A stretch of 64,000 nt of DNA, from the NCBI RefSeq assembly GCF_030697925.1, contig NZ_JAUYOJ010000173.1, positions 1-64,000 of the forward strand, written 5' to 3'. A program made the position numbers and the translations under genes. Source of the DNA: Phenylobacterium sp. (GTDB lineage: Bacteria; Pseudomonadota; Alphaproteobacteria; Caulobacterales; Caulobacteraceae). Below are positions 45,976-55,461 of this stretch, one piece after another (the stretch's first letter is position 1; the number at the start of each line of letters is the position of its first letter). Below the pieces are notes generated by a model. That model was given only the letters and a program-made list of their open reading frames with translations, was not told the DNA's origin and ran no database searches.

Positions 45976-46672
45976 CCTTGGGCAGGCCCAGATCGGCCTG
46001 CGCCAGCTCCACGATCATCGGACCGATCTCGGCCGGCTCGGGTAGGGTCATTGGATCCTCGCCCGGCATGGCCTCGGCGCGCATCTTGGTGCGCATGACG
46101 CCGGGATCGACCAGCACCGCCCGGATGGTGGTGTTCTCCAGTTCGTCGGCCCAGGTGCGCACCAGGTGCTCAAGAGCGGCCTTCGAGGCGCCATAGGCCC
46201 CCCAGAACGCCTTGGGCCGCTCCACCCGGCCGGTGGTGAAGAAGATGCCCCGTCCAGCCGGCGACACCCGCAGCAGCCGCTCGGTGGAGCGGATCAGCCG
46301 GTAGGTGGCGGTGACGTTGCTCGAGAATACCTTCTCCCAGTTCGACGGGTCGATGTGCGAGATCGGCGACAGCCCGCCCAGGATGGCGGCGGCGTGGACC
46401 AGCACGTCCAGCCGGCCGAACCGCTCGTGGATCGCCAGGCCCAGGCCGTCGATGGTGTCGCCTTGGGTCAGATCGAGCGGCACGAGGGTCGCGGACTTGC
46501 CGGTGGCGGCCTTGATCTCGTCGTCCAGGGTTTCCAGCGCCCCCTGGGTGCGGCCGACGGCGACCACGTGGGCCCCGGCCTGGGCGAGCGCCAGGGCGCA
46601 GGCGCGGCCGATGCCGCGGGTGGCGCCGGTGACCAGGGCGATCTTGCCGTCGAGGGGGAGGGAGGCGGTCAT
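45923..46672 (-). CDS. Short-chain dehydrogenase/reductase (YciK-like)
   Basis: A 249-residue NAD(P) Rossmann enzyme with TGATRGIG at residue 15 and the YGASK catalytic motif. The residue 13 before the catalytic Tyr is Thr rather than the usual Ser ([21 protein letters not shown]). The C-terminus overlaps der by 53 bases on the opposite strand. The start overlaps the SBF-like gene stop (ATGA), so the two are one operon. The substrate is unknown. Confidence 0.85.
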   Translation of the reverse strand: MTASLPLDGKIALVTGATRGIGRACALALAQAGAHVVAVGRTQGALETLDDEIKAATGKSATLVPLDLTQGDTIDGLGLAIHERFGRLDVLVHAAAILGGLSPISHIDPSNWEKVFSSNVTATYRLIRSTERLLRVSPAGRGIFFTTGRVERPKAFWGAYGASKAALEHLVRTWADELENTTIRAVLVDPGVMRTKMRAEAMPGEDPMTLPEPAEIGPMIVELAQADLGLPKVNVRFSDWAAAGKLASA

Positions 46673-47643
46673 GCGGGAACTCGTTTGGCGTAGCGCTGCG
46701 CCAGGGCGGCGCAGGTGATCAGTTGGAACTGGTGATAGAGCATCAGGGGCAGGAGAATGAAGCCCACAGTGGCGGCGGGGAACAGGACCCCGGCCATGGG
46801 GACCCCGGCGGCGAGGCTCTTGTTTGAACCCCCGAAGACGATGGCGATCTCATCTTCGGTGGAGAAGCCGCGCGTCCGGGCGACCCAGACCATGAAACCC
46901 AGCGACATGGCCAGCAGGACCACGCAGATCAGCATGATCCTGGCGAGGTCCAGGGCCGTGACCTGGTTCCAGATCCCGGCCACCACCGCGCCGGAAAAGG
47001 CGTTGTATACCACCAGCAGGATCGAGCCGCGGTCCACCAGGCCGAAGGGCTTGGCGTGACGCTGGATGAAGCCGGCGACCCATGGCCGCAGCAACTGGCC
47101 CGCCAGGAAGGGCGCCAGCAGCTGCAGCAGGATGGCCTGCAACGAGGCGAGCGAGACGCCTTCGCCCTGGGCGCCTAGTAGGACGCCCGCCATCACGGGG
47201 GTGGCGACCATGCCGATCAGGTTGGAGGCCGAGGCGCCGCAGACCGCGGCGGCCACATTGCCCCGGGCTATGGCCGTGAAGCCGATCTGCGACTGGATCG
47301 TCGAGGGCAGGCAGGCCAGGAACACCACGCCTGGCGCCAGAGCGGCCGGCAGGACCCAGCTCGGCAGGGCCGCCGCGCCGAGGCCGGTCAACGGCCAGAG
47401 GATGAAGGTTGTGACCAGCACCAGGCCGTGCAGCCGCCAGTGCAGCAGGCCCTTGATCACCGCGTCCGGACTGAGCTTGGCGCCGTGCAGGAAGAACACC
47501 AGGGCGATGCCGAACTTGGTGGCGGTGGCGACCACGGGCGCGGCCTCGCCCCGGGCCGGCAGGATCGAGGCCAGCACGACCATGCCGACGATGGCGGCGA
47601 TATACCAATCCAGGCCGAGGTTCTTGAGGACGCCACGGATCAT
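46669..47643 (-). CDS. Bile acid:sodium symporter-like membrane protein (SBF-like)
   Basis: A 324-residue polytopic protein with about nine to ten hydrophobic segments. The motifs GIALVFFLHGAKLSPDAV, ACLPSTIQSQIGFTAIARGN and FGGSNKSLAAGVPMAGVLFP define the SBF-like (PF13593) branch of the BASS transporters. It probably exports or imports an organic acid with sodium; the solute is unknown. First gene of an operon with the SDR. Confidence 0.85.
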   Translation of the reverse strand: MIRGVLKNLGLDWYIAAIVGMVVLASILPARGEAAPVVATATKFGIALVFFLHGAKLSPDAVIKGLLHWRLHGLVLVTTFILWPLTGLGAAALPSWVLPAALAPGVVFLACLPSTIQSQIGFTAIARGNVAAAVCGASASNLIGMVATPVMAGVLLGAQGEGVSLASLQAILLQLLAPFLAGQLLRPWVAGFIQRHAKPFGLVDRGSILLVVYNAFSGAVVAGIWNQVTALDLARIMLICVVLLAMSLGFMVWVARTRGFSTEDEIAIVFGGSNKSLAAGVPMAGVLFPAATVGFILLPLMLYHQFQLITCAALAQRYAKRVPA

Positions 47644-47716
47644 CGGCCTGAGCCACCGCAGAGGAAGGCTGGACAGCTACCTCGCCGAAGCCACTTCCTC
47701 TCCACCCGTCTTGGGG

Positions 47717-47818
47717 GGGGAGAGGGTAGGGTGAGGGGGGCCTTGCCGCCGCAATGAGCTGGATGGGAGACCGGATTGCGTCGCTCCGCGCCGCATCCCC
47801 TCACCCTACCCTCTCCCC
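47717..47818. repeat. Pair of inverted REP-like repeats between SBF-like gene and purF
   Basis: GGGGAGAGGGTAGGGTGAGGGG at 47717-47738 and its exact reverse complement at 47797-47818 are a 22-bp inverted pair separated by 58 bases. The right copy continues into a small hairpin (CTCTCCCC-TTGAA-GGGGGAGAG). Elements of this kind recur in intergenic DNA of this bacterial group; here they could terminate transcripts from both sides. Confidence 0.6.
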
Positions 47819-47877
47819 TTGAAGGGGGAGAGGAGACGAACGCACCGCGCGCGATCGTCCCCGCGGCCTCGATGAGA

Positions 47878-49377
47878 TCACGCGTCGACCAGGAACGAGA
47901 GCTGGCGGTCGGCGCCGTCGTTGCGGCCCTCGGCGATCTCGCGGTCCAGCAGACGCGTCGGGTAGTCGCCGGTGAAGTAGTGGTCGGTGAACTGGGGGTT
48001 CACGGGGTCGCGCGGGTCGGCGTTCATCGCCGCGTAGAGCCCGTCGACCGAGAGATAGCCCATCGAGTCGACCTCGAGGATCTTGGCGATCTCTTCGACC
48101 GACTTGTTGGCCGCCAGCAGGTGCTCGCGATCGGGCATGTCGATGCCGTAATAGTCCGGCCACTTGATGGGCGGGGAGGCCGAGCGCAGGTGCACCTCGG
48201 CGGCGCCGGCCTCGCGCACCATGCGCACCACGCGCACCGAATTGGTGCCGCGCACGATGGAGTCGTCGATCAGCATCACCCGCTTGCCGGCCAGGACATT
48301 GCGGTTGGGCGACAGCTTCATGCGCACGCCCAGTTCGCGGGCGCCCTGGGTCGGCTGGATGAAGGTGCGGCCCACATAGTGGTTGCGGATGATGCCCATC
48401 TCGAAGGGCACGCCGGTCTCCTGGGCGTAACCCAGGGCCGCGGGCACGCCGGAGTCGGGCACCGGCACGACCACGTCGACCGGGACGTGGCTTTCCTGGG
48501 CCAGGCGGCGGCCCATGCGTTTGCGCACCTCATAGACCGAGCGGCCGTTCACCACCGAGTCGGGCCGCGCGAAATAGACATATTCGAAGATGCAGGGCCG
48601 GGCCCGGGCGGCGGGGAAGGGCTTCAGGCTCTCGATCCCGTCATGGTCGATGACCACCATCTCGCCATGCTCGATGTCGCGGACGAAGCGGGCGCCGATC
48701 ATGTCCAGGGCGCAGGTCTCCGAGGCCAGGACGTACTTGCCGTCGACCTCGCCCAGCACCAGCGGGCGGATGCCCAGCGGATCGCGCACGCCCACCAGCT
48801 TCTTGTTGGTCAGCGCCACCAGGGCGTAGCCGCCCTCGATGCGGGAGAGCGCGTCGATGAACCGGTCGACGAACCGCGATTTCCGCGAGCGGGCCAGCAG
48901 GTGGAGGATCACCTCGGAGTCCGAGGTCGACTGAAAGATCGCGCCTTCCGAGACCAGCTGTTCGCGCAGGGTCAGGAAGTTCGTCAGGTTGCCGTTGTGG
49001 GCCAGCGCCACGCCGCCGGCCTCGAGGTCGGCGAACATCGGCTGGACGTTGCGGATAAAGCTGCCGCCGGCGGTGGAGTAGCGGGTGTGGCCGATGGCCA
49101 TGTGGCCGGGCAGGCGGTCGACCAGGTCGGCGCCGGCGAAGGCGTCGCCTACGTGGCCCATGTGGCGTTCGGTGTGGAAGCGCTGGCCGTCGAAGACCGC
49201 GATGCCGCAGGCCTCCTGGCCGCGGTGCTGCAGGGCGTGGAGGCCGAGAGCCGTGATGGCCGCCGCGGCGTTGACGTCGTAGACGCCGAACACGCCGCAT
49301 TCCAGTCGGGGGGCGTCGTCGTCAGGATCCCGGGGATTCAGCGCCGATTGGCGCCATCGATCCAGATCCTGGGTCAT
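47878..49377 (-). CDS. purF: Amidophosphoribosyltransferase
   Basis: A 499-residue glutamine-PRPP amidotransferase, the first step of purine synthesis. It has a propeptide ending at RLE followed by the nucleophile Cys27 (ECGVFGVYD). The Ntn glutaminase domain shows HALQHRGQEACGIAVF, and the C-terminal phosphoribosyltransferase domain shows the PRPP loop VMLIDDSIVRGTNSVRVV. The start overlaps the cvpA stop (ATGA), the classical cvpA-purF arrangement. Confidence 0.95.
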   Translation of the reverse strand: MTQDLDRWRQSALNPRDPDDDAPRLECGVFGVYDVNAAAAITALGLHALQHRGQEACGIAVFDGQRFHTERHMGHVGDAFAGADLVDRLPGHMAIGHTRYSTAGGSFIRNVQPMFADLEAGGVALAHNGNLTNFLTLREQLVSEGAIFQSTSDSEVILHLLARSRKSRFVDRFIDALSRIEGGYALVALTNKKLVGVRDPLGIRPLVLGEVDGKYVLASETCALDMIGARFVRDIEHGEMVVIDHDGIESLKPFPAARARPCIFEYVYFARPDSVVNGRSVYEVRKRMGRRLAQESHVPVDVVVPVPDSGVPAALGYAQETGVPFEMGIIRNHYVGRTFIQPTQGARELGVRMKLSPNRNVLAGKRVMLIDDSIVRGTNSVRVVRMVREAGAAEVHLRSASPPIKWPDYYGIDMPDREHLLAANKSVEEIAKILEVDSMGYLSVDGLYAAMNADPRDPVNPQFTDHYFTGDYPTRLLDREIAEGRNDGADRQLSFLVDA

Positions 49378-50009
49378 CGGGATTTCTCCACCAGATCGTC
49401 GAGCCCGCCGCGTTCGCCGGGGTCATAGCCTTGAGCGTCCCGAGAGTCACCCCCGGCCGACTTGGAACTGTCACGAACCGCCTCGTCGAACGAGGGCCGC
49501 AGCCGGTCGGCCATGTCGAAACCCTTGGGCGCAATGGCCTTTAGCGTATCGGCCGCCGCGCGGGTCAGGGGATAAAAAGCCGCACCCGTCATCCATTTGG
49601 GCAGCCGGTCGGGCGGCGTGGCGGCGTGGAACACCAGATGGAAAGCCCCCAGGACCACCAGGGCGCGGATCAGCCCGAATCCCAGGCCGATGACCCGGTC
49701 CAACATGCCCAGCACCTGCATGTCGCGGACCTTGCGCACCATGCCGGCGCCGGTGATGCGCAACAGGCCGTAGATCGCCACGAACACCACCAGGCCGGCG
49801 CTCACCGTGCCCAGCCAGTCGGGATCGATCAGGTTGCGGCCGATAGGCCCCGACCAGCGCAGGCCGAAGACCGCCGCCAGGGCCGCGATGATCAGGGCCA
49901 GCGCCGTGACCACCTCGCGCGTGCCGCCGCGATAGAAGCCGACCCCCGCCGAGACCAGCAGCACCAGGCCCACAATGATGTCGAACCAGGGCAGGGGATC
50001 TAGTCCCAT
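49374..50009 (-). CDS. cvpA: CvpA family membrane protein
   Basis: A 211-residue protein with four hydrophobic helices (WFDIIVGLVLLVSAGVGFYRGGTREVV is the hallmark N-terminal part) and a C-terminal hydrophilic tail. CvpA is associated with envelope or colicin V-related functions and is generally co-transcribed with purF. The ATG at 50009 overlaps the radA end by about 10 bases; the ORF-track start at 50336 lies inside radA. Confidence 0.9.
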   Translation of the reverse strand: MGLDPLPWFDIIVGLVLLVSAGVGFYRGGTREVVTALALIIAALAAVFGLRWSGPIGRNLIDPDWLGTVSAGLVVFVAIYGLLRITGAGMVRKVRDMQVLGMLDRVIGLGFGLIRALVVLGAFHLVFHAATPPDRLPKWMTGAAFYPLTRAAADTLKAIAPKGFDMADRLRPSFDEAVRDSSKSAGGDSRDAQGYDPGERGGLDDLVEKSR

Positions 50010-51364
50010 TGGCTCTCGCCGATCCGAGCGATGGCCTCGGCCAGGCGGCTCACGCCATCGATCTTCATGCCGCCTCCGTCGATGTCCTTTGGCCCCAACG
50101 CCCGACGGAAGCCCAGCTTGGCGGCTTCCTTCAGCCGCGAGTCCATGCGGCTGACCGGTCGGATGTCGCCTGAGAGGCTGATCTCGCCGAACACCACGCA
50201 GTCCTGCGGTAGGGCCGCGTCCAGGGCCGAGGAGGCCAGCGCCGCGGCGGCGGCGAGGTCGGCGGCGGGCTCGTTGACCCGCAGACCGCCGGCCACGTTC
50301 AGATAGACGTCGCGATTGCCCAGCGACAGGCCGCATCGGGTCTCAAGCACCGCCAGCACCATGGCCAGCCGTCCGCTGTCCCAGCCGACGACCGCGCGGC
50401 GGGGGGTGCCGTAGGCCGAAGGGGCCACTAGCGCCTGGAACTCCACCAGCACCGGGCGCGAGCCCTCGATCCCGGCGAACACCGCCGCGCCGGCCGCCCG
50501 CTCGCCGGAGGTGTCGAGGAACAGAGCCGAGGGATTCTTCACCTCGCACAGCCCCGCGTCGCCCATCTCGAACACCCCGATCTCGTCGGTGGCGCCGAAA
50601 CGGTTCTTCACCGCGCGCAGGATGCGGAACGGGTAGCCGCGCTCGCCTTCGAAGGCCAAGACGGCGTCGACCATATGCTCGATCACCCGCGGACCGGCGA
50701 TGGTCCCCTCCTTGGTGACGTGGCCGACCAGGATGATCGCCACGCCCTGCTTCTTGGCCAGCCGCACCAGTTCGCCTGTGGCGGCGCGGACCTGGGTCAC
50801 CGAGCCCGGCGCGGCCTCATGGACGTCGCTCCACATGGTCTGGATGGAGTCGATCACGACGAGGTCGAACTTCTCGCGCTTCAGGCTGTCGAGGATATCG
50901 CGCAGGCTGGTCTCGGTTGCCAGTTTCACCGGCGCGTCGGCCAGGCCCATGCGCTGGGCGCGGCTGCGCACCTGGGCGATGGCCTCCTCGCCGGAGATGT
51001 AGGCGCAGGACGCCCCGCGCCGCGCGGCGCTGGCCATGACCTGCATCAGCAGTGTCGACTTGCCGACTCCGGGGTCGCCGCCGAGCAGGATCGCCGAGCC
51101 CGGCACCACGCCGCCGCCGCAGACCCGGTCGAACTCGTCCACGCCGGTGGCGATCCGAGGCGGGGAGGGCGTGTGCTCGTCCAGGCCCTGGAAGGCGAGG
51201 CCCCGGGTGCGCGAGGCCTTGCTGGGCGCGAGCGCGCCGGGCGGCCGCGACTGCAGCTCCTCGACCAGGGTGTTCCAGGCGCCGCAGGCGGGACACTGGC
51301 CGGCCCACTTGGTCTGCGTGGCCCCGCAGGACTGACAGACATAGACGGCGCCGTCGCGGGCCAT
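50000..51364 (-). CDS. radA: DNA repair protein RadA (Sms)
   Basis: A 454-residue RecA-like ATPase with an N-terminal zinc finger (CQSCGATQTKWAGQCPACG), a Walker A motif (GGDPGVGKSTLL, about residue 97), the RadA-specific KNRFGATDEIGVFEM and a C-terminal Lon-protease-like domain. It helps process recombination intermediates and branch migration. The ATG at 51364 begins the zinc-finger protein; the longer ORF-track N-terminus is spurious. Probably first in the radA-cvpA-purF operon. Confidence 0.95.
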   Translation of the reverse strand: MARDGAVYVCQSCGATQTKWAGQCPACGAWNTLVEELQSRPPGALAPSKASRTRGLAFQGLDEHTPSPPRIATGVDEFDRVCGGGVVPGSAILLGGDPGVGKSTLLMQVMASAARRGASCAYISGEEAIAQVRSRAQRMGLADAPVKLATETSLRDILDSLKREKFDLVVIDSIQTMWSDVHEAAPGSVTQVRAATGELVRLAKKQGVAIILVGHVTKEGTIAGPRVIEHMVDAVLAFEGERGYPFRILRAVKNRFGATDEIGVFEMGDAGLCEVKNPSALFLDTSGERAAGAAVFAGIEGSRPVLVEFQALVAPSAYGTPRRAVVGWDSGRLAMVLAVLETRCGLSLGNRDVYLNVAGGLRVNEPAADLAAAAALASSALDAALPQDCVVFGEISLSGDIRPVSRMDSRLKEAAKLGFRRALGPKDIDGGGMKIDGVSRLAEAIARIGESQWD

Positions 51365-51514
51365 GCGGGCTCCCTGATTCGCTTGAAGACGACAGTTTAG
51401 ACGGGCGGAAGGTCCGCGTCCGTCGCAGATCGAAGCCGGTTGCCGAAAGGGTGGCATAGGCTAGGCTCGCCATGTGGGGATTGGACTGGGGCTTTTACAG
51501 GCTGGGAGGCGTCT

Positions 51515-52699
51515 ATGAGCGCAGTTGAACCGGGGCCCGCCGCGTCGGGGCTCGTCGAGCGTGCGAAATCCATCTTGCTGCAGCCTTCGGCCACCTGGGC
51601 GGTGATCGACGACGAGCCGGCGACCATCGGCGGCCTCTACAAGGGCTACGTCATTCCCTTGGCCCTGATCCCGGCGGTGGCCGGCCTGATCGGCGCCATC
51701 GTGTTCGGCTACGGGATGTTCGGCATCAACTACAAGCCGACGGTCGTTTCGGCGCTGGTCGGCGCGGTGGTGAACTTCGGGATCGCCCTGGCCAGCGTCT
51801 ATGTCCTGGCCCTGATCATCGACGGCCTGGCTCCCAGCTTCGGCGGTACGAAGAACCAGACCCAGGCCTTCAAGGTCGCGGTCTACGCCAGCACCGCCAG
51901 CTGGCTGGCTGGGATCTTCATGATCTACCCGCCGCTGGGCATCCTGGGCCTGCTCGGCCTCTACAGCCTGTTCCTGCTCTTCAAGGGCCTGCCGGTGCTG
52001 ATGAAGGCGCCCGAGGACAAGGCGACCACCTACACCGTGGTGGTGGTCATCGCCGCCATCGTGCTGGCGATCATCGCCGGGGCGATCCTCAGCCCAATTC
52101 GCAGCATGGGCCAGGGCTCGGGCCTGATGGCCGATCACAGCGCTGGCGCCGGAACCGTCACCTTCGGCGGCAACAAGGTCGACCTCGGCAAGTTGGAAGA
52201 GGCCTCCAAGAAGATGGAAGCCGCCGCCAAGCAGATGGAGAGCGGCGAGGGTCCGGCTCCGACCGATCCCAGCCTGCTGAAAGCCTACCTGCCGGCCGAC
52301 GTGGCGGGCTTCGCTCGGACCGAGGTCACCACCGGATCCGGCGGGGCCGGCGGCGTCACCGGCTCGCAGGCCGAGGCCATCTACACCAAGGGGGACGGAC
52401 GCATCCGGCTCAGCGTCACCGACCTGGGGGCGGCGGGCGCCCTGGCCGGCATGGCCGGGGCCTTCAACGTCCAGTCGTCCAGTGAGAGCGATGGCAAGTA
52501 CGAGAAGGTCGGCAAGGTCGACGGCCGCATGACCACCGAGTCCTACAACGCCGCCTCGCGGCACGGCGAGTACAGCGTCCTGGTCGGCGACCGCTTCATG
52601 GTCGCCGCCGAGGGCGACGGCGTCCGCATCGAGGACCTCAAGGCCGCCGTGGCCTCGGTCGGGCCCGCCCGGCTGGAGGCGCTCGCCAAGAAGGGCTAG
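51515..52699 (+). CDS. Yip1-domain membrane protein
   Basis: A 394-residue protein. The N-terminal part (residues about 1-200) contains the Yip1-type opening (GLVERAKSILLQPSATWAVIDDEPATIGGLYKGYVIPLALIPA) and five hydrophobic helices. The C-terminal part is a soluble region with a coiled-coil-like start (KLEEASKKMEAAAKQME) and a beta-rich tail. GGGAGG precedes the ATG at 51515. Function unknown; the soluble part would lie on the side of the membrane facing the cell envelope. Confidence 0.8.
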   Translation: MSAVEPGPAASGLVERAKSILLQPSATWAVIDDEPATIGGLYKGYVIPLALIPAVAGLIGAIVFGYGMFGINYKPTVVSALVGAVVNFGIALASVYVLALIIDGLAPSFGGTKNQTQAFKVAVYASTASWLAGIFMIYPPLGILGLLGLYSLFLLFKGLPVLMKAPEDKATTYTVVVVIAAIVLAIIAGAILSPIRSMGQGSGLMADHSAGAGTVTFGGNKVDLGKLEEASKKMEAAAKQMESGEGPAPTDPSLLKAYLPADVAGFARTEVTTGSGGAGGVTGSQAEAIYTKGDGRIRLSVTDLGAAGALAGMAGAFNVQSSSESDGKYEKVGKVDGRMTTESYNAASRHGEYSVLVGDRFMVAAEGDGVRIEDLKAAVASVGPARLEALAKKG

Positions 52700-52735
52700 C
52701 GCGTATCGGGCGGTCCGACCCTACCAATGTTCGTC

Positions 52736-52761
52736 ATGGCCGGGCCGCAGGTCCCGGCCAT
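52736..52761. repeat. REP-like hairpin (ATGGCCGGG / CCCGGCCAT)
   Basis: ATGGCCGGG-N8-CCCGGCCAT is a perfect 9-bp stem in the spacer between the convergent Yip1-type and alr genes. It resembles the ATGGCCGGGCTTGTCCCGGCCAT intergenic repeats common in alphaproteobacteria, with the tail of such a repeat (GAGGATGACGAG) at 52826-52837. Confidence 0.55.
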
Positions 52762-52869
52762 CCAGTCGGCGGACTGGCTTGCGAGTCCTGCGCGTATGGA
52801 CCCCCGACACGCGCTGCGCGCGGCCGAGGATGACGAGCGTGGGTAGGGTCTGGCTCGTGGTGTGACGAC

Positions 52870-53958
52870 CTAGCGCGCGCCCAGATAGACCCGCTCGGCC
52901 CGGTCGCCTAGGCGCACGAGGCATTCGTGCGCCACTGTGCCGGCCGCCGCCGCCAGGTCATCGAGCAGCACATGGGAACCCAGCAATTCGACCATGTCGC
53001 CGGGGCTCGCCTCGGCCTCGCCGATCTCGATGGCGATCAGGTCCATGGTGACGATCAGCACCTTGCGCAGCGCGCCTGCGAACCAGGCCTGGCTGCGGCC
53101 CATGGTCCCGCGGATCAGGCCGTCCGCATAGCCCGCGGCGATCACGGCGACCCGGCTCTCAGCCTCGACGATGGTCTTGGAGCCGTAGCCGATCATCTCG
53201 CCGGCCCCCACCTGGCGCACATAGAGGATCGGCGCCTCGAAGGTGGCCACGGCCTTCAGGCGTGCGTCCGGCCGCTCCTCGGGACCGCCGCCATAGAGGC
53301 TGATCCCCGGCCGGACGATGTCGAAATGATAGACGTGCCCCAGCGCGATGCCCGCGGAGGCCGCAAAGCTGGCCCGCGCCTCGGGAAACAGCGACCGCAC
53401 ACCGGCGAACGCGTCGAGCTGGGCGGCGCTGCGGGGATCGGCCGGATCGGTGGCCGAGCCCAGATGGCTCATGATCGTCTCGACGCGCAGACCCCGCGGT
53501 GGGTTCGCGGCCAGGTCCCTGATCTCGGCGGCGGTCAGGCCCTGGCGGTTCATGCCGGTGTCGACCTGGATGGCCGCGGTCATGGCTTCGGCGGCTGCAA
53601 AGGCGCTCGCGGCCTCGATCTGTGGGCGGCTGCAGAGCACCGGCGTCAGGTTCGCCGCCGCCAGCCGCGGCCCGGTGTCCGGCGTGAAGCCGTCCAGCAC
53701 ATAGATGGTCGCCGGATGGCCGAGCTCGGCCCGCAGCGCCTCGCCCTCGCTCAAGCGGGCCACGAAGAAGGCGCGCGCGCCCTCAGCCCACAGCCGGCGC
53801 GCCACCGGGACTGCGCCCAGGCCATAGCCGTCGGCCTTGACCACCGGTGCGGCCTCGGCGCCCGGCGCCAGATCGCGCAACACCGCGTAGTTATGGGCGA
53901 GCGCGTCGAGATCGATGGTCAGGCGCGCGGAGGAGGGAGCAGGCATCGTCGCTCCCAT
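52870..53958 (-). CDS. alr: Alanine racemase
   Basis: A 362-residue PLP enzyme making D-alanine for peptidoglycan. The PLP-binding Lys41 is in PVVKADGYGLG, and the C-terminal domain carries GEMIGYGSKTIV with the catalytic Tyr of the opposite subunit. It starts 7 bases after the dnaB stop, so it is probably in a dnaB-alr operon. A later ATG at 53946 is possible. Confidence 0.95.
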   Translation of the reverse strand: MGATMPAPSSARLTIDLDALAHNYAVLRDLAPGAEAAPVVKADGYGLGAVPVARRLWAEGARAFFVARLSEGEALRAELGHPATIYVLDGFTPDTGPRLAAANLTPVLCSRPQIEAASAFAAAEAMTAAIQVDTGMNRQGLTAAEIRDLAANPPRGLRVETIMSHLGSATDPADPRSAAQLDAFAGVRSLFPEARASFAASAGIALGHVYHFDIVRPGISLYGGGPEERPDARLKAVATFEAPILYVRQVGAGEMIGYGSKTIVEAESRVAVIAAGYADGLIRGTMGRSQAWFAGALRKVLIVTMDLIAIEIGEAEASPGDMVELLGSHVLLDDLAAAAGTVAHECLVRLGDRAERVYLGAR

Positions 53959-53965
53959 AACCGGT

Positions 53966-55459
53966 TTAGTGCGCGTTGTAGAATCCCTCGCGGGCGAGGT
54001 TGCCGAACTTGGTGATGTCGGAGTTGAAGGACAGTTTCACCGTGCCGATGGGACCGTGGCGTTGCTTGCCGATGATCACCTCGGCCATGCCCGCGACCTG
54101 GTCCATCTGCTCCTGCCAGGTCAGGTGCTCAGGCGTGCCTTCGCGGGGTTCGGTCCGGCCCAGATAATATTCCTCGCGATAGACAAACATCACCATGTCG
54201 GCGTCCTGCTCGATGGAGCCCGATTCCCGCAGGTCGGAGAGCTGGGGCTTCTTGTCCTCGCGGTTCTCGACCTGACGAGAGAGCTGGCTGAGCGCGATGA
54301 TCGGCACCGACAGCTCCTTGGCCAGGGATTTCATCGACTGGGTGATCATCGAGACTTCCTGCACCCGGTTGTCGTTCTTGCCGGTGCCGTCTCCGCCAGT
54401 GACCAGCTGCAGGTAGTCGATGACAATCAGGTCCAGGCCGCTGGTCCGCTTCAGGCGTCGCGCCCGCGCGGCCAGTTTGGCGATGGTGATGCCGCCGGTG
54501 GCGTCGATGAACAGCGGCGCGTCCTGGATCTCCAGCGCCGCGTCGCGGATCCGACCGAACTCCAGGGCGGTGATCTCGCCCTTGCGCAGCCGGTCGCCGG
54601 AGACCCCGGAGACCTCGGCCAACAGGCGCATCGCCAGCTGTTCGGCCGACATTTCCAGCGAGAAGAAGGCCACGACCCCGCCGGAAACGGTCTTCTTCGA
54701 CCCGTCCGGCTGCGGCTCCCACGCGTAGTGGCGCGCCACGTCGAAGGCGATATTACAGGCCAGCGCGGTCTTTCCCATCGAGGGACGGCCGGCGAGGATC
54801 ACCAGGTCGGAGGGGTGTAGGCCGCCCATCTTCTTGTCGAGATCGATCAGACCGGTGGAGATACCCGCCAGGCCGCCGTCGCGGGCGTGGGCCTCGGCGG
54901 CCATGGTGACGGCGCCGTGCAGGGCGTCGGCGAAGGGGATGAAGCCCTGGTTGACCGATCCGGTCTCGGCCAGGCTGAACAACTGCTGCTCGGCCGCCTC
55001 GATCTGATCGCGGGCCGAGCGCTCGGCGTCGGGCTGGGCGGCGGTGGTGGAGATGTCGCCGCCGATGCGGATCAGGTCGCGGCGCAGGGCCAGGTCGTAG
55101 ATGACCCGCGAATAGTCGTTGGCGTTGGCCGACGGCGGCGCGCGGTCCACCAGGTCGGCGAGGTAGCGCACCCCGCCCAGTTCCTCAAAGGCCGCGTCGC
55201 GGCTGAACTGCTCGGCCAGCAGGATCGGCTCGGCCAGCTGGCCCTTGCGCACGGCGGTCTCGACGGCGGAGAACAGCCGCTGGTGGAAGGGCTCATAGAA
55301 GTGGCGCGCCTGCAGGTAGTCGCCGATCCGCTCGAAAGCGGCGTTGTCATAGAGCACGGCGCCCAGCAGGGCCTGTTCGGCCTCGATATTGGCCGGGGCG
55401 TGCGGGATCGCCGCGTCATTGTGGGCGGGCCGAAGGTCGAGGGCGGGAACGAGAGCCAT
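53966..55459 (-). CDS. dnaB: Replicative DNA helicase
   Basis: A 497-residue hexameric helicase that unwinds DNA at the replication fork. The N-terminal primase-interacting domain (NIEAEQALLGAVLYDNAAFERI) is followed by a RecA-like domain with Walker A GRPSMGKTALACN and the DnaB segment VFFSLEMS-like (VAFFSLEMSAEQLAMRLL). IVIDYLQLV is Walker B. No intein is present. A CtrA-like sequence lies directly before its start. Confidence 0.95.
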   Translation of the reverse strand: MALVPALDLRPAHNDAAIPHAPANIEAEQALLGAVLYDNAAFERIGDYLQARHFYEPFHQRLFSAVETAVRKGQLAEPILLAEQFSRDAAFEELGGVRYLADLVDRAPPSANANDYSRVIYDLALRRDLIRIGGDISTTAAQPDAERSARDQIEAAEQQLFSLAETGSVNQGFIPFADALHGAVTMAAEAHARDGGLAGISTGLIDLDKKMGGLHPSDLVILAGRPSMGKTALACNIAFDVARHYAWEPQPDGSKKTVSGGVVAFFSLEMSAEQLAMRLLAEVSGVSGDRLRKGEITALEFGRIRDAALEIQDAPLFIDATGGITIAKLAARARRLKRTSGLDLIVIDYLQLVTGGDGTGKNDNRVQEVSMITQSMKSLAKELSVPIIALSQLSRQVENREDKKPQLSDLRESGSIEQDADMVMFVYREEYYLGRTEPREGTPEHLTWQEQMDQVAGMAEVIIGKQRHGPIGTVKLSFNSDITKFGNLAREGFYNAH

Positions 55460-55461
55460 GG

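Noticed and set aside
47776-49428. 550-codon plus-strand ORF opposite purF
   Set aside because: It lies antisense to an unmistakable purF and has no recognisable domain.
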